From Bidens hawaiensis (lineage: Eukaryota > Streptophyta > Magnoliopsida > Asterales > Asteraceae): 64,000 nucleotides of DNA. The position numbers and the translations under genes were made by a program. The first letter of the stretch is position 1, and each line of letters begins with the position of its first letter. The stretch spans positions 1 to 64,000 of the forward strand of contig JAIQDT010009054.1 in the NCBI GenBank assembly GCA_021521415.1. The letters are read 5' to 3'. The notes under the pieces are model-generated. The model was not told the origin of the DNA, did not search any database, and was given only the letters and a program-made list of their open reading frames with translations. Below are positions 21,701 to 32,440 of the stretch, piece by piece.

Positions 21701-22377
21701 GACCTCCTTGCTCCCAACAGGAGGTGATCGAGAAGCAAGAGTTGGAAGATCTCCTTCAAGGGGTGGTGATGGTTGACCGTGAAGATTCATGGTCTTGGGC
21801 GGTTGGTAGCTGCAAAAAGTTCGAGGTTTCGTCGATTAAAAGATGGATGGTGCGGTCCGTTGTGGATGCTGGGAGTTTCGGTTTTCAATGGAGCGATTGG
21901 GTCCCGAAAAAATGTAATATTTTTATGTGGAGGGCCGTTCTGGATAGTCTTCCAACCAAGGAGGCTTTAGCTAGACGTCATTTGCATTGTGATGATCATA
22001 GTTGCGCTTTATGTGAGAGTAATGAGGAATCGCTCGAGCACTTGTTAACCGGGTGTTTCATTTCTATGGCCGTTTGGAATGCGATTGGTTCTTGGTGCAA
22101 CATCCCTAGATCTTTTGTTTTCCATGTCAATGATTTGGTGAAAGTGCATAAGGTTAGTGGTGCGACGGGGAACAAGAGATTGATTATTCATGGCATTGTC
22201 ATCATTACTTGTTGGAGGATTTGGCGGGCTAGGAATGAAAAGATTTTTTCGGGCAAGAACACTAAGGTGGTAGAAATGGTTGCGGATATAAAATCTTTAG
22301 GTTTTCTTTGGTACAAAAATAGATCTAAGATAGGGGTAGTGGATTGGAAAAGATGGTGTTTATTTGATGTAACGTGA
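18733..22377 (+). CDS. LINE ORF2: APE endonuclease and reverse transcriptase
   Basis: 1214 aa. The N-terminal AP-type endonuclease spans about 1-230, with expected catalytic residues present: Asn7, Glu36, the AGDFNSV motif (Asp141, Asn143) and Asp220/His221 in KPDHSPL. The reverse transcriptase spans about 440-760, with KIDFDKAYD (576-584), GIRQGDPLSPFLF and the YADD active site (683-686). A zf-RVT Cys/His region lies at about 1030-1130 (HCDDHSCALC). It nicks target DNA and copies LINE RNA in place. The frame is uninterrupted and all catalytic residues are in place, which is uncommon among plant LINE copies. Confidence 0.92.
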   Translation: MNVFSLNIRGLGSSSKADWIRGLRVHHEVSFIVLQESQFVSLDSVDVGRFWGYGEYSFDWVPSSGRSGGLLSIWDSQVFRMERVVKNNNWLLVSGTVKGKSSLFHILNVYSPQNLVTKRALWREIRDLIGEGNGRWIVAGDFNSVRCAEDRRNSLFNVGEANEFNDFIDSDLQEYSLKGRRFTFVAGNKLSRIDRIFVNWDFFMEWPCAEYIALERNKPDHSPLVLKIGSSKNYGPKPFRFFNSWLGREDFGTLVKKTLVDGSFHGSPDARLLYKFKALRDAISRWVIDCKAKEKEERVLLEQELRDLDQTMEVRDLLEEETWSLSEIKRRLGELDNHYYRDLKQKARCNWAIHGDENSRFFHGFINKRKASNYFPGLEVNGAWETNPVLIKKEVLRFFARIFKESITHRPRLIGYGFSILSSVEADFLISDFSVHEIKKAVFECGSDKAPGPDGFNFRFIRFFWELFEKDFADILDHFHSVKSFCSGVGSSFITLIPKVNNPSSLGDFRPISLIGCILKTVSKVLVNRLKTVMNKIVSEHQSAFLSGRYILDGPLVANEVIAWAKKRERRIFMFKIDFDKAYDNVNWEFLLSVLSQLGFPSVWCDWISGILLATRSSVLVNGSPTFEFGCHKGIRQGDPLSPFLFIILMEAFSGMLKQACDIGAFHGITLPNEGPTLSHLFYADDAMIMGEWSSFNFDNLKRILHIFYLCSGLKINLHKSVLFGVGVEDGEIDIQAGFMGCKPGRIPFSYLGIMVGANMNRVVNWEPVVSKFKKRLSKWKVNSLSIAGRLTLIKSVLDSLPTYYFSLFKAPKKVINDLEALMRRFLWGGSDEVRKMSWVAWEVVTKPIKEGGLGIARLEVNNQALITKWLGRFLNDHHTMWRRVVLSIHGSSRCWGLAPVNNGVLGVWKNCVMLWNKFKVDGVGFNRVIRATVGNGRQVRFWMDLWLGSAPIMDKYPSLYAVEKHKNVLLADRLVVTGSSRRIVWDWLRPPCSQQEVIEKQELEDLLQGVVMVDREDSWSWAVGSCKKFEVSSIKRWMVRSVVDAGSFGFQWSDWVPKKCNIFMWRAVLDSLPTKEALARRHLHCDDHSCALCESNEESLEHLLTGCFISMAVWNAIGSWCNIPRSFVFHVNDLVKVHKVSGATGNKRLIIHGIVIITCWRIWRARNEKIFSGKNTKVVEMVADIKSLGFLWYKNRSKIGVVDWKRWCLFDVT

Positions 22378-22459
22378 TTGTTGTTTTTGATTTTCGGCGT
22401 CTTTCTCCGTCTTGGTGATAGTCGTTGGTTGTGTTTGTTTTTAATGAAAGTCAATTTTC

Positions 22460-22478
22460 AAAAAAAAAAAAAAAAAAA
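22460..22478 (+). other. LINE terminal poly(A) tract
   Basis: An uninterrupted run of 19 As follows CAATTTTC and directly precedes the probable target duplication CTAGTTTA. The clean tail fits a recent insertion. Confidence 0.85.
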
Positions 22479-22486
22479 CTAGTTTA

Positions 22487-25400
22487 CGTGTCTCACACTT
22501 GAAAACACTTTGGCAGCCACACATATTCAATAAACTTAATATTTTTTTAGTTTCTTAGTATAAATTATTTATAGTAGAGTTTGATTAGTTTTTGTTTGAT
22601 GATTCTAACACTACATTTATTATTAATCATTAATTGATATGAAACCTATAGTTTTTATAAACCATTATTTATTAACCATTAGTTTCTTGATATTAATTTT
22701 TAAGCTTCTTTAAAAAGTTATAATCTCACTGTAATTTGTAATTGATACATATTATTTTAGCTAAGCAACAAAATTAGTTCTAGAATAATACAAATGCACA
22801 TTTTTTATATAAAAAACTACAAAATATAAATATGACATTTTTTTGAACAAATAAAATAAAAAAATGATGATACACATTTTGCGCACATATGCTTTCACGA
22901 TTAAAAACTCTTATTAGACGTACGTATCATAGAACCATTGTTATTGTTTACATATAAACATATTTTTATATTTGTAAAAATACTTTTGAAAATTTGTAAC
23001 AAATTTTAAAAAAAGTTTTTATATTTTACCATAGAACAATTGTTATTGTTTACATTTTATCACATTGTTTATACTTGCTAAAAAATAACAATTGTTAAAA
23101 TATATTTATATTTGTTAAAATGTAACATAGAAAATTGGTAACAAAATTTTAAATAATTTTACATATTTTTAAATATGTAAGCGTACTTTTAACTTGAAAA
23201 ATATTTATATTTATTAAATGTGTAACAAATTTTTAAACAAATTTACATATAAGAATATTTTTATATTTGTAAAAGTTTTTTAAAAAAATATGTAACAAAT
23301 TTTAAACAAGTTTACATATTTTTAAATATGCGAAAGTACCCTATAACTATAAAAAAATATATTTATATTTGTTAAAGTTTTTTTTTAAATATGTAACAAA
23401 TTTTTAAACAATTTAGATATTTTACGTAAATAAAAGTATTTTTTACATTAAAAAAATATTTACATTTGTAAAAATACTTTAAAATTAAGTAACAAATTTT
23501 TAAACAAAAACCATTTATTTCTTAATTAAAATAAATATTTTTTATAATTTAAAAATACATGTTTTTCTATAATTGTTTTCATTGTTTAGAGAGTGTTTTT
23601 TTAATAGTTTTGGAGATAGTTTGTATTTTCTCTAAAACAAATTTTTTAATGTTTGTTAATAAATAAAAAAATAAATAATGTATTTACGTAATAAACTGCA
23701 CAAATTTTGTACTATAGAATTAAAAAAATGTTAGAGGGTAATAATATATCAAATAAAATTGTTTTAGGGAATTGAAAGTCTAGGGTATGGGGTATGACAA
23801 GTAAAAGAGGGGTATACGTTTAGTCTAACCCATCAAATAACTATACCACAACTAAACATCATATTACAAAGAAAAAAATAAGCATATTTAAAGTCTAACT
23901 TAAATTGTTAATCAAATTAGTAAAAATAACATCAATAAATAAAATAAAACTATATTATTAATCAAATATTAATTTAAAACAAAAAATGTAACGAAAGTAT
24001 CAAATGAGTTTAACTGGTTGCTCAGTTTACAGAAATCAAACCATTTTCCGAATGTGGGTATGAGATTTCTAATTGAAAGAAAGTTGAAAATGAATATATG
24101 ATTTCAAAAAGATAAAAGGAAAGTGAGATAAGTATGACAGTAGAGAGAGAGAGAGTATCTCAAAAAGGACAAAGGAAAGAGATTATAAATTTATGACCAA
24201 ACTAACCTTTTGAAGTCCAGATGCCTATTATAATATTACTATTTCATTCAAATATCTTACTTTAATTTTGGTCCCTTGATTTAGAAACATCAAGGGCTGT
24301 TATGGGGTTTGCAAAGTTTTTACAACTAAGGAAGGTTTTTAATTTAACCATTCCCTGTATATATATATATATATATCTTAAATTAAAAAGAAAAAGTTTA
24401 AAAACCACCTTTAAATGATTATTATCTCCAATTAAACTAAAACAACGATTAATTATAAGAAACCATTTGTGTCTATGGATCGATATTTGGTTCTTACCAA
24501 TACTGTCTTACATATACGATAGGTACACTTGCCTATTTGTGTATAGTTTAGTCTTATTAGAAATCATTTTTATAAATTTAAAACAAGGTTTTGTGTGAAT
24601 TAACAGCCACTCTTTCAAACGTCAATACTTACATCACGACATTACACACACCAAGAACTATAAACCCAACTTATGAAACTAATGGGTTAAAAACAAGTTC
24701 TTACCTCAACAAGTTTCTAAACACCTAGAATAACTTGGACATGGCGTGGATATGATAAAAGCACTTTTGGAAACGTTTCGACAGAACCTTGCATGCTTAG
24801 GTCCTGCTTGATATTGCTTCAAAGAGTTGAAATCTCACTTTTCTCTGTACCTCTCTTTATATCTCTCTGGAAAGGATTTGTACGTGTGTGTGTTTTAGGA
24901 TCACTTCAAGGTGAAGGATGCATGAGAGAGTTCTCTTTCTGGCTTCATTTTAAGGCTCAAACAACTTGGATAACCATCTATTGTTGTATGATATGTTATG
25001 GCTTGTTGTCAAAATTGGCAACTCTCTGACTCAATCGCTACACGGACCTAGCTTGAGGCCATCTAGCTACATGATCCGTGTGGGCATTGTAGTCGACATA
25101 CTTATTGTAGATAACAGATGGACCATGAGAAATACTACGCATTCCGTGTAGCCAACTCTCCGGATATTTCATTGACGTATACTTTGGAAAAATTACATAT
25201 TGGCCCCTCAACTTTCAAAATGTACAAATTAGATTGAAACTTGACAAATGTTACATTTCAGGGTCTCCACTTGTGTCCTTGTCTAAGGAAAGCTTGTACA
25301 TATTAACAAATTTGTAATTCCACCCTCCTCCGCTGTGGAAAAACTTCCCACTCGTTCCACCATTTCCTTTCGAATAGTTTTCACAGTTTCAAACTTGCAA

Positions 25401-25794
25401 CTTCGATCATTGATATATGATTCATCTTAGCTCCAATAAATAATAATCATATTAATTAAGGTTACATATGATTGTTTGTGTCCAATGTTAGTGAAAAATG
25501 CATATTCACTATGTTTAAAAACAAAAGGAATAACATGCGAGCAAGAGTTGTTACACGATAATGGATTTGTGTTTGACATGCATTTTGTGATATTAAAGTA
25601 TGTTAAATGAGCGACTTTAACAAGTTTTCTATGACATATGACAATAGATTATAGAGGTATGCGGGTATTGTAATCTCAGAAATTATTAATTTTTATGATA
25701 TATGGATAGCTCATTTTTAGATTAAATTATTTCGTTTATACATGGAAATAATAATGGGATAAGATGGAAAGTTGTTACAAAGGAAAGGAAAAGT
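22487..25794. other. Long AT-rich non-coding stretch
   Basis: No supported gene in about 3.3 kb. Between about 22900 and 23560 there are repeated phrases such as GTAACAAATTTTTAAACAA and ACATATTTTTAAATATG, an irregular tandem-like AT-rich array. A (TA)n microsatellite lies at about 24358-24376, and a GA-rich run lies near 24145-24160. Two short overlapping open frames at 24793-25151 show no domain. Confidence 0.5.
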
Positions 25795-25799
25795 ATGTG

Positions 25800-26749
25800 T
25801 GAAGAAGCGTGGATCGACTTACTTATATACGATCAACGTTCCTCGGGTATTAGTGTGCTGTATCACCGATGGTTTTCCGGAATATGAGTTCTTCCACCTA
25901 CAAAATGAGCAGCACCGTGAACTTACCCCTCAGAAAGGGACAGAGGGGTCCTCTTTGGGGTAACCCTCCGGTGTGAGAATAAGATATTGTAGGAGAGGAT
26001 GATAAGAATGTGAAAGTGAGTAAGGACTTAGAATATATTTTCTTGCTTACCTCCCACTGTGGAGGTGGTGTGGTATTTATAGTATTAGGGTTTCCAATGA
26101 TTGGGCTCAGACCCAATTAGGGCCTTTTTGGCCTCCTCCTATTGCTTCGCGCCACGTGTCCTTAGGACACCTGGTGCTTTTTCATTGATTATTCTCTGAC
26201 CAAGGTATTTCACCTGACCCATGTGCAATCACGTGGTAGCACATGGGCTTTGCTGAGTTGTCCACCCTTCATTGGCAACTGTCAACATCAGCATATTCTT
26301 TATTCCTTAAAGGATACCTTCTGGAAGGTTGTCTGATGAGCACAATCATGGTTGTCCTTATCCTGATTTGGATAAGGACGTGGTTGATTGTGTGCATGTG
26401 TGATATGCGCCTATCCTGGGGATGCGCGAGGTCTTCTCTTTATTCTCACGCGCAGATGTTTCATGCGCAGATGTGATATGCGTGAGCATGTGATATGCGC
26501 AAGCATATGTAATATGCGTGAGCATATGTGAGATGCGCCACGCGCAGATGTGATATGCGTGAGCATATGCGATATGCGTGAGCATATGCGATATGCGTGA
26601 GTATATGTGATGCGTGAGCATATGTGATATGCGCCACGCGCATAGGTTTTGGCTTTGCGTCTTCATGACATCCTGATTTCAAGCCTCTTGTCTATATCTT
26701 GTGGGTTGACCCGCCCCGCTCGATGTTAAGGCGGGTGCATACCTCTTCA
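25800..26749 (-). repeat. 3' LTR (950 bp) of the pol-less element
   Basis: On the minus strand it starts TGAAGAGG and ends in CA. It contains a minisatellite of about 17-18-bp GATATGCGTGAGCATAT units (about 26470-26640). Relative to the other LTR it keeps an extra segment of about 36 bp near 26084-26122, bounded by ATTAGGG direct repeats. Confidence 0.9.
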
Positions 26750-26760
26750 AGCCCCCCAGT
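26750..26760 (-). promoter_or_regulatory. Polypurine tract
   Basis: On the minus strand the sequence is ACTGGGGGGCT directly before the LTR start TGAAGAGG. This is the expected position for plus-strand DNA priming during reverse transcription. Confidence 0.75.
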
Positions 26761-27112
26761 CTAATGTGTGTCTTGTCTCGCGCGAGTGAGGTAAGATAGA
26801 TATTAGACTTAATGGTTTGCTTTTTTAATAGGGTTTATCTTTTCTTTTTCATTTCTCACAAGTGCGTTGCGCGAAATTCTATCCTTTTGGTTGAAATGAA
26901 TCGTCCATATACGTGGTTGGTTGGTGCTGATATGCGTCAGAGATGGAGACGTTATGTGTCAGACTTTTCGTGTGCTCGAGGTGCTACAGTGGCCTTTCAT
27001 GTCTCCTCATACAGTGTCAGGAACACGTGTCGCGCTCATGTTGGCCTGCACCTGCGAGCGGGGCGCGTGAGCGTAACTCTGATCATTACCTGTTTCTTTC
27101 TCTCTCCTGGGC

Positions 27113-27121
27113 CTATAAAAG
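27113..27121 (+). promoter_or_regulatory. Probable TATA box of the antisense gene
   Basis: CTATAAAAG lies about 150 bp upstream of the ATG at 27267, in a T/C-rich leader. Position and sequence fit a plant TATA element. No expression evidence is available. Confidence 0.5.
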
Positions 27122-27266
27122 CAAGCCTTTTGAGTGGTTTTTTCTTCATCTTCATTGTTATTTTCAGAGCTCTTTCTTCTTTAATTTTCATTCCGATTAA
27201 GAGCCTTTATCCTTTGCTTCCAGATTTCCGTGCTTAAAGTAACCATACTGTTTGATTCACAATTGT

Positions 27267-30200
27267 ATGTCTGATAACCCAGACACTACAATTTCCCCCA
27301 GCAAACGCCGTGTAAAGTCGTTGGTTATGTCCACTTTGAAGAAGACCGGCAAGGGTAAACGGGCTGCCGAGGCCTCGTCGGAGGAGGTGGGGAAGAACAA
27401 AACGGTGAAGAGATGGGATGAGATTCCCTGCAAATTGAAACAGTCTGACTTCGATAATCTCGTCGCCTCTCAGGGTTTTCTCCCTGAGTACAGCTGTCTG
27501 CTCCCGGCGACCGGGCAAACGGCGGCAGATCCGCCCACCGGCTATATCTCTTTATACTCTCACTTTTTCACTCACTGTAACCTTCGTCTTCCGATGACAA
27601 GGTTTATGGGTGCGCTCCTTCAGTTTTATGGGATTCACATATCCCAAGTCCATCCTTGTGGACTAGTGCGCATGACTCATTTTGAGTTCATGTGTAAAGC
27701 TCAGCGCGAAGAGCCCACCCCTCGGCGCTTTCAATATTTTTACAAGCCAAAAATCCAAGATTCTTGGTTCTCATTCATACCGCGCAGTCAGAAGGTTAAG
27801 TGCTGCACTGTTTCCTTCAAAAGCCTTCATGACTGGGCTGAATAATTTTTTTATATTAAGGCTGGTGTGATTCCCATCCGCATGACCATGCGCTCGATCA
27901 CTTCTGCGCCCGCGGATGAGAATGTTCTTAAGAACCCAACGGGCGCATGGGTTAACAAGTTATCTGCTGAACCATCCCCCGCCAAGAATATTTGCGAGGA
28001 GGCGCTGGTGGGGGTTGGTATGAGCAAGAGGTGGACCGACAGCGCGACTGAGCCTGTCGTCCATGTTGATGGCTTAGGTGAGTTATTAGCTCATTGCATT
28101 ATTTCTGCGCGAATATAATTCGTTTTGCTGATATCATTTGTCTTGTTTTATGCAGTAAGCAAGGAATACGTCCACGCCGCCTATGACGAGCATATGGAGG
28201 GCGGCTCTGTCGCGCTGAGCGCTGGGGAAGTTGCTTTCCCCGATCGCTTCGATGATATGTTCATCCCTGTCGATTTAGAATTTTGCTTTGACAGCGATGC
28301 GCCTGGTAAGCCTTTGTACTTATGCTTATGCCTTTAGAATACCAAATTTGGTTAACATTTCTGTTGCACGTATTGTAGATGCGCTCGAGAACTATGAGTT
28401 GGAGCTTGCGGAAGAGGAGGTGGAGGAGGAAGCAGCTGAGGTGCCACAACTCAAGCGCAAAGCTAAAGACAAAACTGGCGCAGGGGCCAGTAAAAAACAG
28501 AAGAAAAGTGATGCCCCTGTTGCCCAGAATCTTCCTCCTACCCAAGCGAAGGGACTTGAGAAAACTAAGGGATTTACCTCCAAGTTTTCCTCGTCTTCTT
28601 TGCCTCGAGGTGTGGGCAATCCTCCCGTCCACACGAGGTATGGTGCTGCCACCTCATCTCTTCGCGCGGCGGACAAGGGAAGCGGCGCTGCGCCTGCTGT
28701 TTCATCTTCTCCAACAGGTATACTTTGTTTATATTTTGTGGTTTTATGAGCGTGATTCCGATAGAGTTATTAATGAAGCTTTGTTCACTCAAATGTTTGT
28801 AGAGCCGGCGACTTTGGTGGCTCAACCTCAGGCGCAGCAAGGTACCGAGGCTGCGCCGAAGGTTGCTTTGAAGTCCCCTGTTTTACCCTCGAAAAGGGGG
28901 AAAATGGACTTCATGGCGATGCTCAATTCGCGGACGGCGGTGCGCCAAGGTATTTATTGCGCTTTGATTTTCTGATTTTTTCTTTTAGATCAAGTCATGA
29001 ATCATTTCTCCTTGTTGGTTTTTTTATAGGAATTATAGCTGGCACACAAGCTGCTGGTGGCACTGCTGGCGCCAGCGCCGGCGCCGTTAGTTCTGCTCCT
29101 GCTCCAACAAGCACTGAATCTCCTCTCATTGGGATTACTAAGGAGCAGGAGACTATTTTACGCGCTGATCTAACGGCGTCAAGACCTCCCTCACCTCCTC
29201 CTGCGCGCAGCCCTCGTGAGACTGTTTTTGATTTTTCCAAGTCGCAGGAGAAGAGACCTGTTACAGAGGATGATGAGGAGGTCAATTCTGAAGGCTCTGA
29301 TGGTGGCCGCGCAAGCCCTGTAGCGCCACGAGATTTCGTGGCGCAGCCTTCTTCTCGTGGGGCTGGCGCTGACTTTTCTGCCGGCTCTCCGCAGGTATAA
29401 GTTTGTTTTGCTCCGCTGTGCGGACTTCCAGATTAGTGTTTAGATGACTAAAACGTTGCTTTTGCGTTGCTTTGTGTTTGCAGGAAGCCGATCACATATA
29501 CCGCCCGAGCTGGAATATCACTGAAGATAGCTCATTTCAATCCATGGGCGTATGTGAAGACTTCTGGGCTCACTCTGTTCCTCCGGCTGAGAGGAGGTTT
29601 CAAGAGGACCGCGCTCGCGTGGACTTGCTTAATGACCACCTTTTTGCTGGGTCTGCGTTCTTTGCTGCCTCCCAAGAGCTTCGCAATGATTATATAAAAG
29701 TGCGTGATGCCCTTGTGGAGGCCAAGCGAGAGGCTAAAGTTTCAGCTTGGAATCTTTCTGATGCCCGAGAGAGGGCTGAGAAACTCCAAGCGGAACTTAG
29801 CGAGAACCGGGCAAGTGCCAACGCTGCTTTTGTGAAGCGCGGGCATGAGCTGCAAGCTGCGTGGGAGAAGCTGCAGGTGGCAGAAGCGGATGCCGCCAAG
29901 TACGCGCGCCGGGCGCGTGACCTGGAGTTGGAGGCAGAGGCGCGTGACCAAACTCTTGCGTAGGCTAACACTGACAAATCTTTATTAGAGAATGAGGTTG
30001 CGCGCCTGAAGAAAGAGCTCGATGCTGCGAGCGGAAAAGAATGAAGCCTTGGCGGCAGCAGCGTCTGACAAAGAAGAGCTAAAACAAGCCAAGGAAACTG
30101 TTGAGTTTTTAAACTCTCAGATTCCTGCTCTTGAGACGTCTGTTTCTTCCCTCGCGCAGGATCGTCAATGGCTAGTTTCACAGGGTGTGACTCGTTGCGC

Positions 30201-30788
30201 TTATGCGATGAAATACTCAGACGAGTTTCAGACCCTTGTGATGGATTGCAATGCAGCATCGCGCTTGGTGGGTCGAGCTGAAGGGTTTAAGGATGGCTAT
30301 GAATATGGCATGCTGAAGAAGAATCCATCCGACTACCCTTATCAGCTCGACGCTGTCTGCGCTGACATGGCCGAGGTGGGGGAGAAGTACTTGAATACTC
30401 CAATTCCCATCCTTGAGCAGGTATTTTAACCTTAATGAGTTTACTTTGACTTATTTTCCTAATCTTTTGTACTCATACTTTTCCTGGTGACTTGCAGAGA
30501 GCCGCGCTTGCTGACCAGCCCGATCTTGGCGCGCTAAAGAAATTACTTGATGAATGTGAAGGGACTGGTGGCAGCGATGATGGCGCGGGCAATGCTGCCT
30601 CTGCTAGCGGCTCTGGCGTGGCCAAAGGACCTACTCCTGACACTATCGTGATAGAAGACGACTCCATTCAAGACGAACAGCTTGATTATGGTAAGTTTGG
30701 AGATGACGAGGAGTGGGTTGCGCCAGATGCTGAGGGAGGAGGTAATGATGAGGACGATGAAGAGGCTGATATTGATATAGAGACTTGA
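27267..30788 (+). pseudogene. Antisense multi-exon gene in the retroelement: putative gypsy-type transposon-domain protein, damaged
   Basis: Start ATG at 27267. Exons joined by GT..AG sites: 27267-28077, 28156-28305, 28379-28717, 28803-28949, 29030-29394, 29484-30420 and 30498-30788. The first exon resembles the plant 'putative gypsy type transposon' domain (a SDFDNLVASQGFLPEY-like start, and later SLHDW, FF and VIPI segments). A basic/acidic low-complexity middle and a long Ala/Glu-rich coiled coil (about 29690-30130) follow. The end is very acidic. Two in-frame stops (TAA at 27843, TAG at 29961) and a frameshift near 30030 break it. Its role in the element is unknown. It lies opposite in sense to the retroelement transcript and has its own TATA box. 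Exon borders are my reading of splice signals. Confidence 0.72.
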
Positions 30789-31125
30789 AAAGCCCTTCAT
30801 GTTTTTTTTTTGTAGTTTTTATCTCATCATTTGTAAATTTGTAAACTTCTATGTTTTGGAATGAAATTTTGTTTTTTCCTTATTCGCATCTTGCGCATTC
30901 CCAATTCATCTCTTTATATTGCATGTGTTTGCTTGTTGAATATAAGATATGCTTGCACATTGAAACTTGAACAAGGTTGTAAGGAAATTATTTTACTTAA
31001 TCCTTGTCATATTTCAAGTTATTTTGCAATATTCTGAATATGCTGACACGTGCCTTGGCATTTCATTATTCCTCTTTTGCGCGACGTTATCGCGCATTTA
31101 TTATAGGGAATTATGAATGAGTTTT

Positions 31126-31461
31126 TTAGCCTTTACGTGTCAAGTCGGCTAACTTTTTGTGTTTTACCAGTTCATTGTATTTGTCCATTAAACGCCGTTG
31201 TTCGTTTATGAGCCATTCTTTAGGGTCATTGGTTTCAACTTCCGGACCCATTGGTCCTTTTTGTTTTGCACCAGTCAGATTTTGGAACATGAGATCGTCT
31301 GGAGGAGTTTCAGTCTGGCTATGAGGTGTTGTGATGAAGGGATGGTTACTGGTGGTGCGCGCAGTATCACGCGGCGCCCTCAGAAACTGATGTCCCTCAT
31401 TAACATCCTCAAGCTCATTATCCTCCAGAACTTGATCGCTGTTTCGAACACCGGAAACCAT
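31126..31461 (-). CDS. Short gag-like N-terminal ORF of the pol-less element
   Basis: 111 aa from the ATG at 31461, about 50 bp inside the primer-binding site, where gag normally begins. The protein is polar, with a short Glu/Lys-rich helix near the end (NEQRRLMDKYNELVKHKK) of the kind found at the start of some Ty3/gypsy gag proteins. It stops without a capsid or zinc-knuckle region. It is probably the remaining 5' end of gag after internal deletion. Confidence 0.5.
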   Translation of the reverse strand: MVSGVRNSDQVLEDNELEDVNEGHQFLRAPRDTARTTSNHPFITTPHSQTETPPDDLMFQNLTGAKQKGPMGPEVETNDPKEWLINEQRRLMDKYNELVKHKKLADLTRKG

Positions 31462-31511
31462 GGTGAAGATTTTCAGAGAGAAAATTGGTGAAATAGTGGT
31501 TTTGTTGCCGT

Positions 31512-31530
31512 TGTCCCACGGATGGCGCCA
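31512..31530 (-). promoter_or_regulatory. Primer-binding site
   Basis: On the minus strand the sequence TGGCGCCATCCGTGGGACA follows the LTR end. TGGCGCC at the start is the usual form for plant gypsy primer sites complementary to a tRNA 3' CCA end. I do not assign the tRNA. Confidence 0.7.
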
Positions 31531-31531
31531 A

Positions 31532-32440
31532 TGAAAAAGCGTGGATCGACTTACTTATATACGATCAACGTTCCTCGGGTATGAGTGTGCTGTATCACCG
31601 ATGGTTTTCCGGAATATGAGTTCTTCCACCTACAAAATGAGCAGCACCGTGAACTTACCCCTCAGAAAGGGACAGAGGGGTCCTCTTTGGGGTAACCCTC
31701 CGGTGTGAGAATAAGATATTGTAGGAGAAGATGATAAGAATGTGAAAGTGAGTAAGGACTTAGAATATATTTTCTTGCTTACCTCCCACTGTGGAGGTGG
31801 TGTGGTATTTATTAGGGCCTTTTTGGCCTCCTCCTATTGCTTCGCGCTACGTGTCCTTAGGACACCTGGTGCTTTTTCATTGATTATTCTCTGACCAAGG
31901 TATTTCACCTGACCCATGTGCAATCACGTGGTAGCACATGGGCTTTGCTGAGTTGTCCACCCTTCATTGGCAACTGTCAACATCAGCATATTCTTTATTC
32001 CTTAAAGGATACCTTCTGGAAGGTTGTCTGATGAGCACAATCATGGTTGTCCTTATCCTGATTTGGATAAGGACGTGGTTGATTGTGTGCATGTGTGATA
32101 TGCGCCTATCCTGGGGATGCGCGAGGTCTTCTCTTTATTCTCACGCGCAAATGTTTCATGCGCAGATGTGATATGCGTGAGCATGTGATATGCGCAAGCA
32201 TATGTAATATGCGTGAGCATATGTGAGATGCGCTACGCGCAGATGCGCCACACGCAGATGTGATATGCGTGAGCATATGCGATATGCGTGAGCATATGTG
32301 ATGCGTGAGCATATGTGATATGCGCCACGCGCATAGGTTTTGGCTTTGCGTCTTCATGACATCCTGATTTCAAGCCTCTTGTCTATATCTTGTGGGTTGA
32401 CCCGCCCCGCTCGATGTTAAGGCGGGTGCATACCTCTTCA
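31532..32440 (-). repeat. 5' LTR (909 bp) of the pol-less element
   Basis: It pairs with 25800-26749 at very high identity. The main differences are a segment of about 36 bp missing here and fewer GATATGCGTGAGCATAT-type units (about 32163-32335). Confidence 0.9.

Larger units (their letters stand above)
16651..22478 (+). mobile_element. Full-length L1-type LINE, about 5.8 kb
   Basis: The element has a C/G-rich 5' leader (CCGCCGCC-rich, about 16660-16900), ORF1 (RRM protein), ORF2 (endonuclease plus reverse transcriptase), a short 3' UTR and a terminal poly(A) of 19 As (22460-22478). CTAGTTTA is present on both sides (16643-16650 and 22479-22486) as a probable target duplication. The true duplication could extend by As hidden in the tail. 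Both ORFs are open, so the copy could still be competent for transposition. Confidence 0.9.
25800..32440 (-). mobile_element. LTR retrotransposon derivative lacking pol, 6641 bp, minus strand
   Basis: Two direct LTRs (25800-26749 and 31532-32440) are flanked by the perfect 5-bp duplication ATGTG (25795-25799 and 32441-32445). The orientation is minus: the primer-binding site adjoins the right LTR, and a G-rich polypurine tract (ACTGGGGGGCT on the minus strand) adjoins the left one. Inside are only a short gag-like start and a multi-exon gene on the opposite strand. No protease, reverse transcriptase or integrase is present, so it is non-autonomous. The antisense gene resembles the antisense additional ORFs known in Ty3/gypsy Tat-lineage elements (family knowledge). 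Confidence 0.92.

Noticed and set aside
26358..26682. His/Tyr/Ala-repeat frames in the LTR
   Set aside because: They translate the GATATGCGTGAGCATAT minisatellite, which varies in length between the two LTRs.
26812..27237. Plus-strand 141-codon open frame before the antisense gene
   Set aside because: No domain, it overlaps the LTR-adjacent leader and the TATA region, and amino acid use is unlike the downstream exons. Treated as leader sequence.
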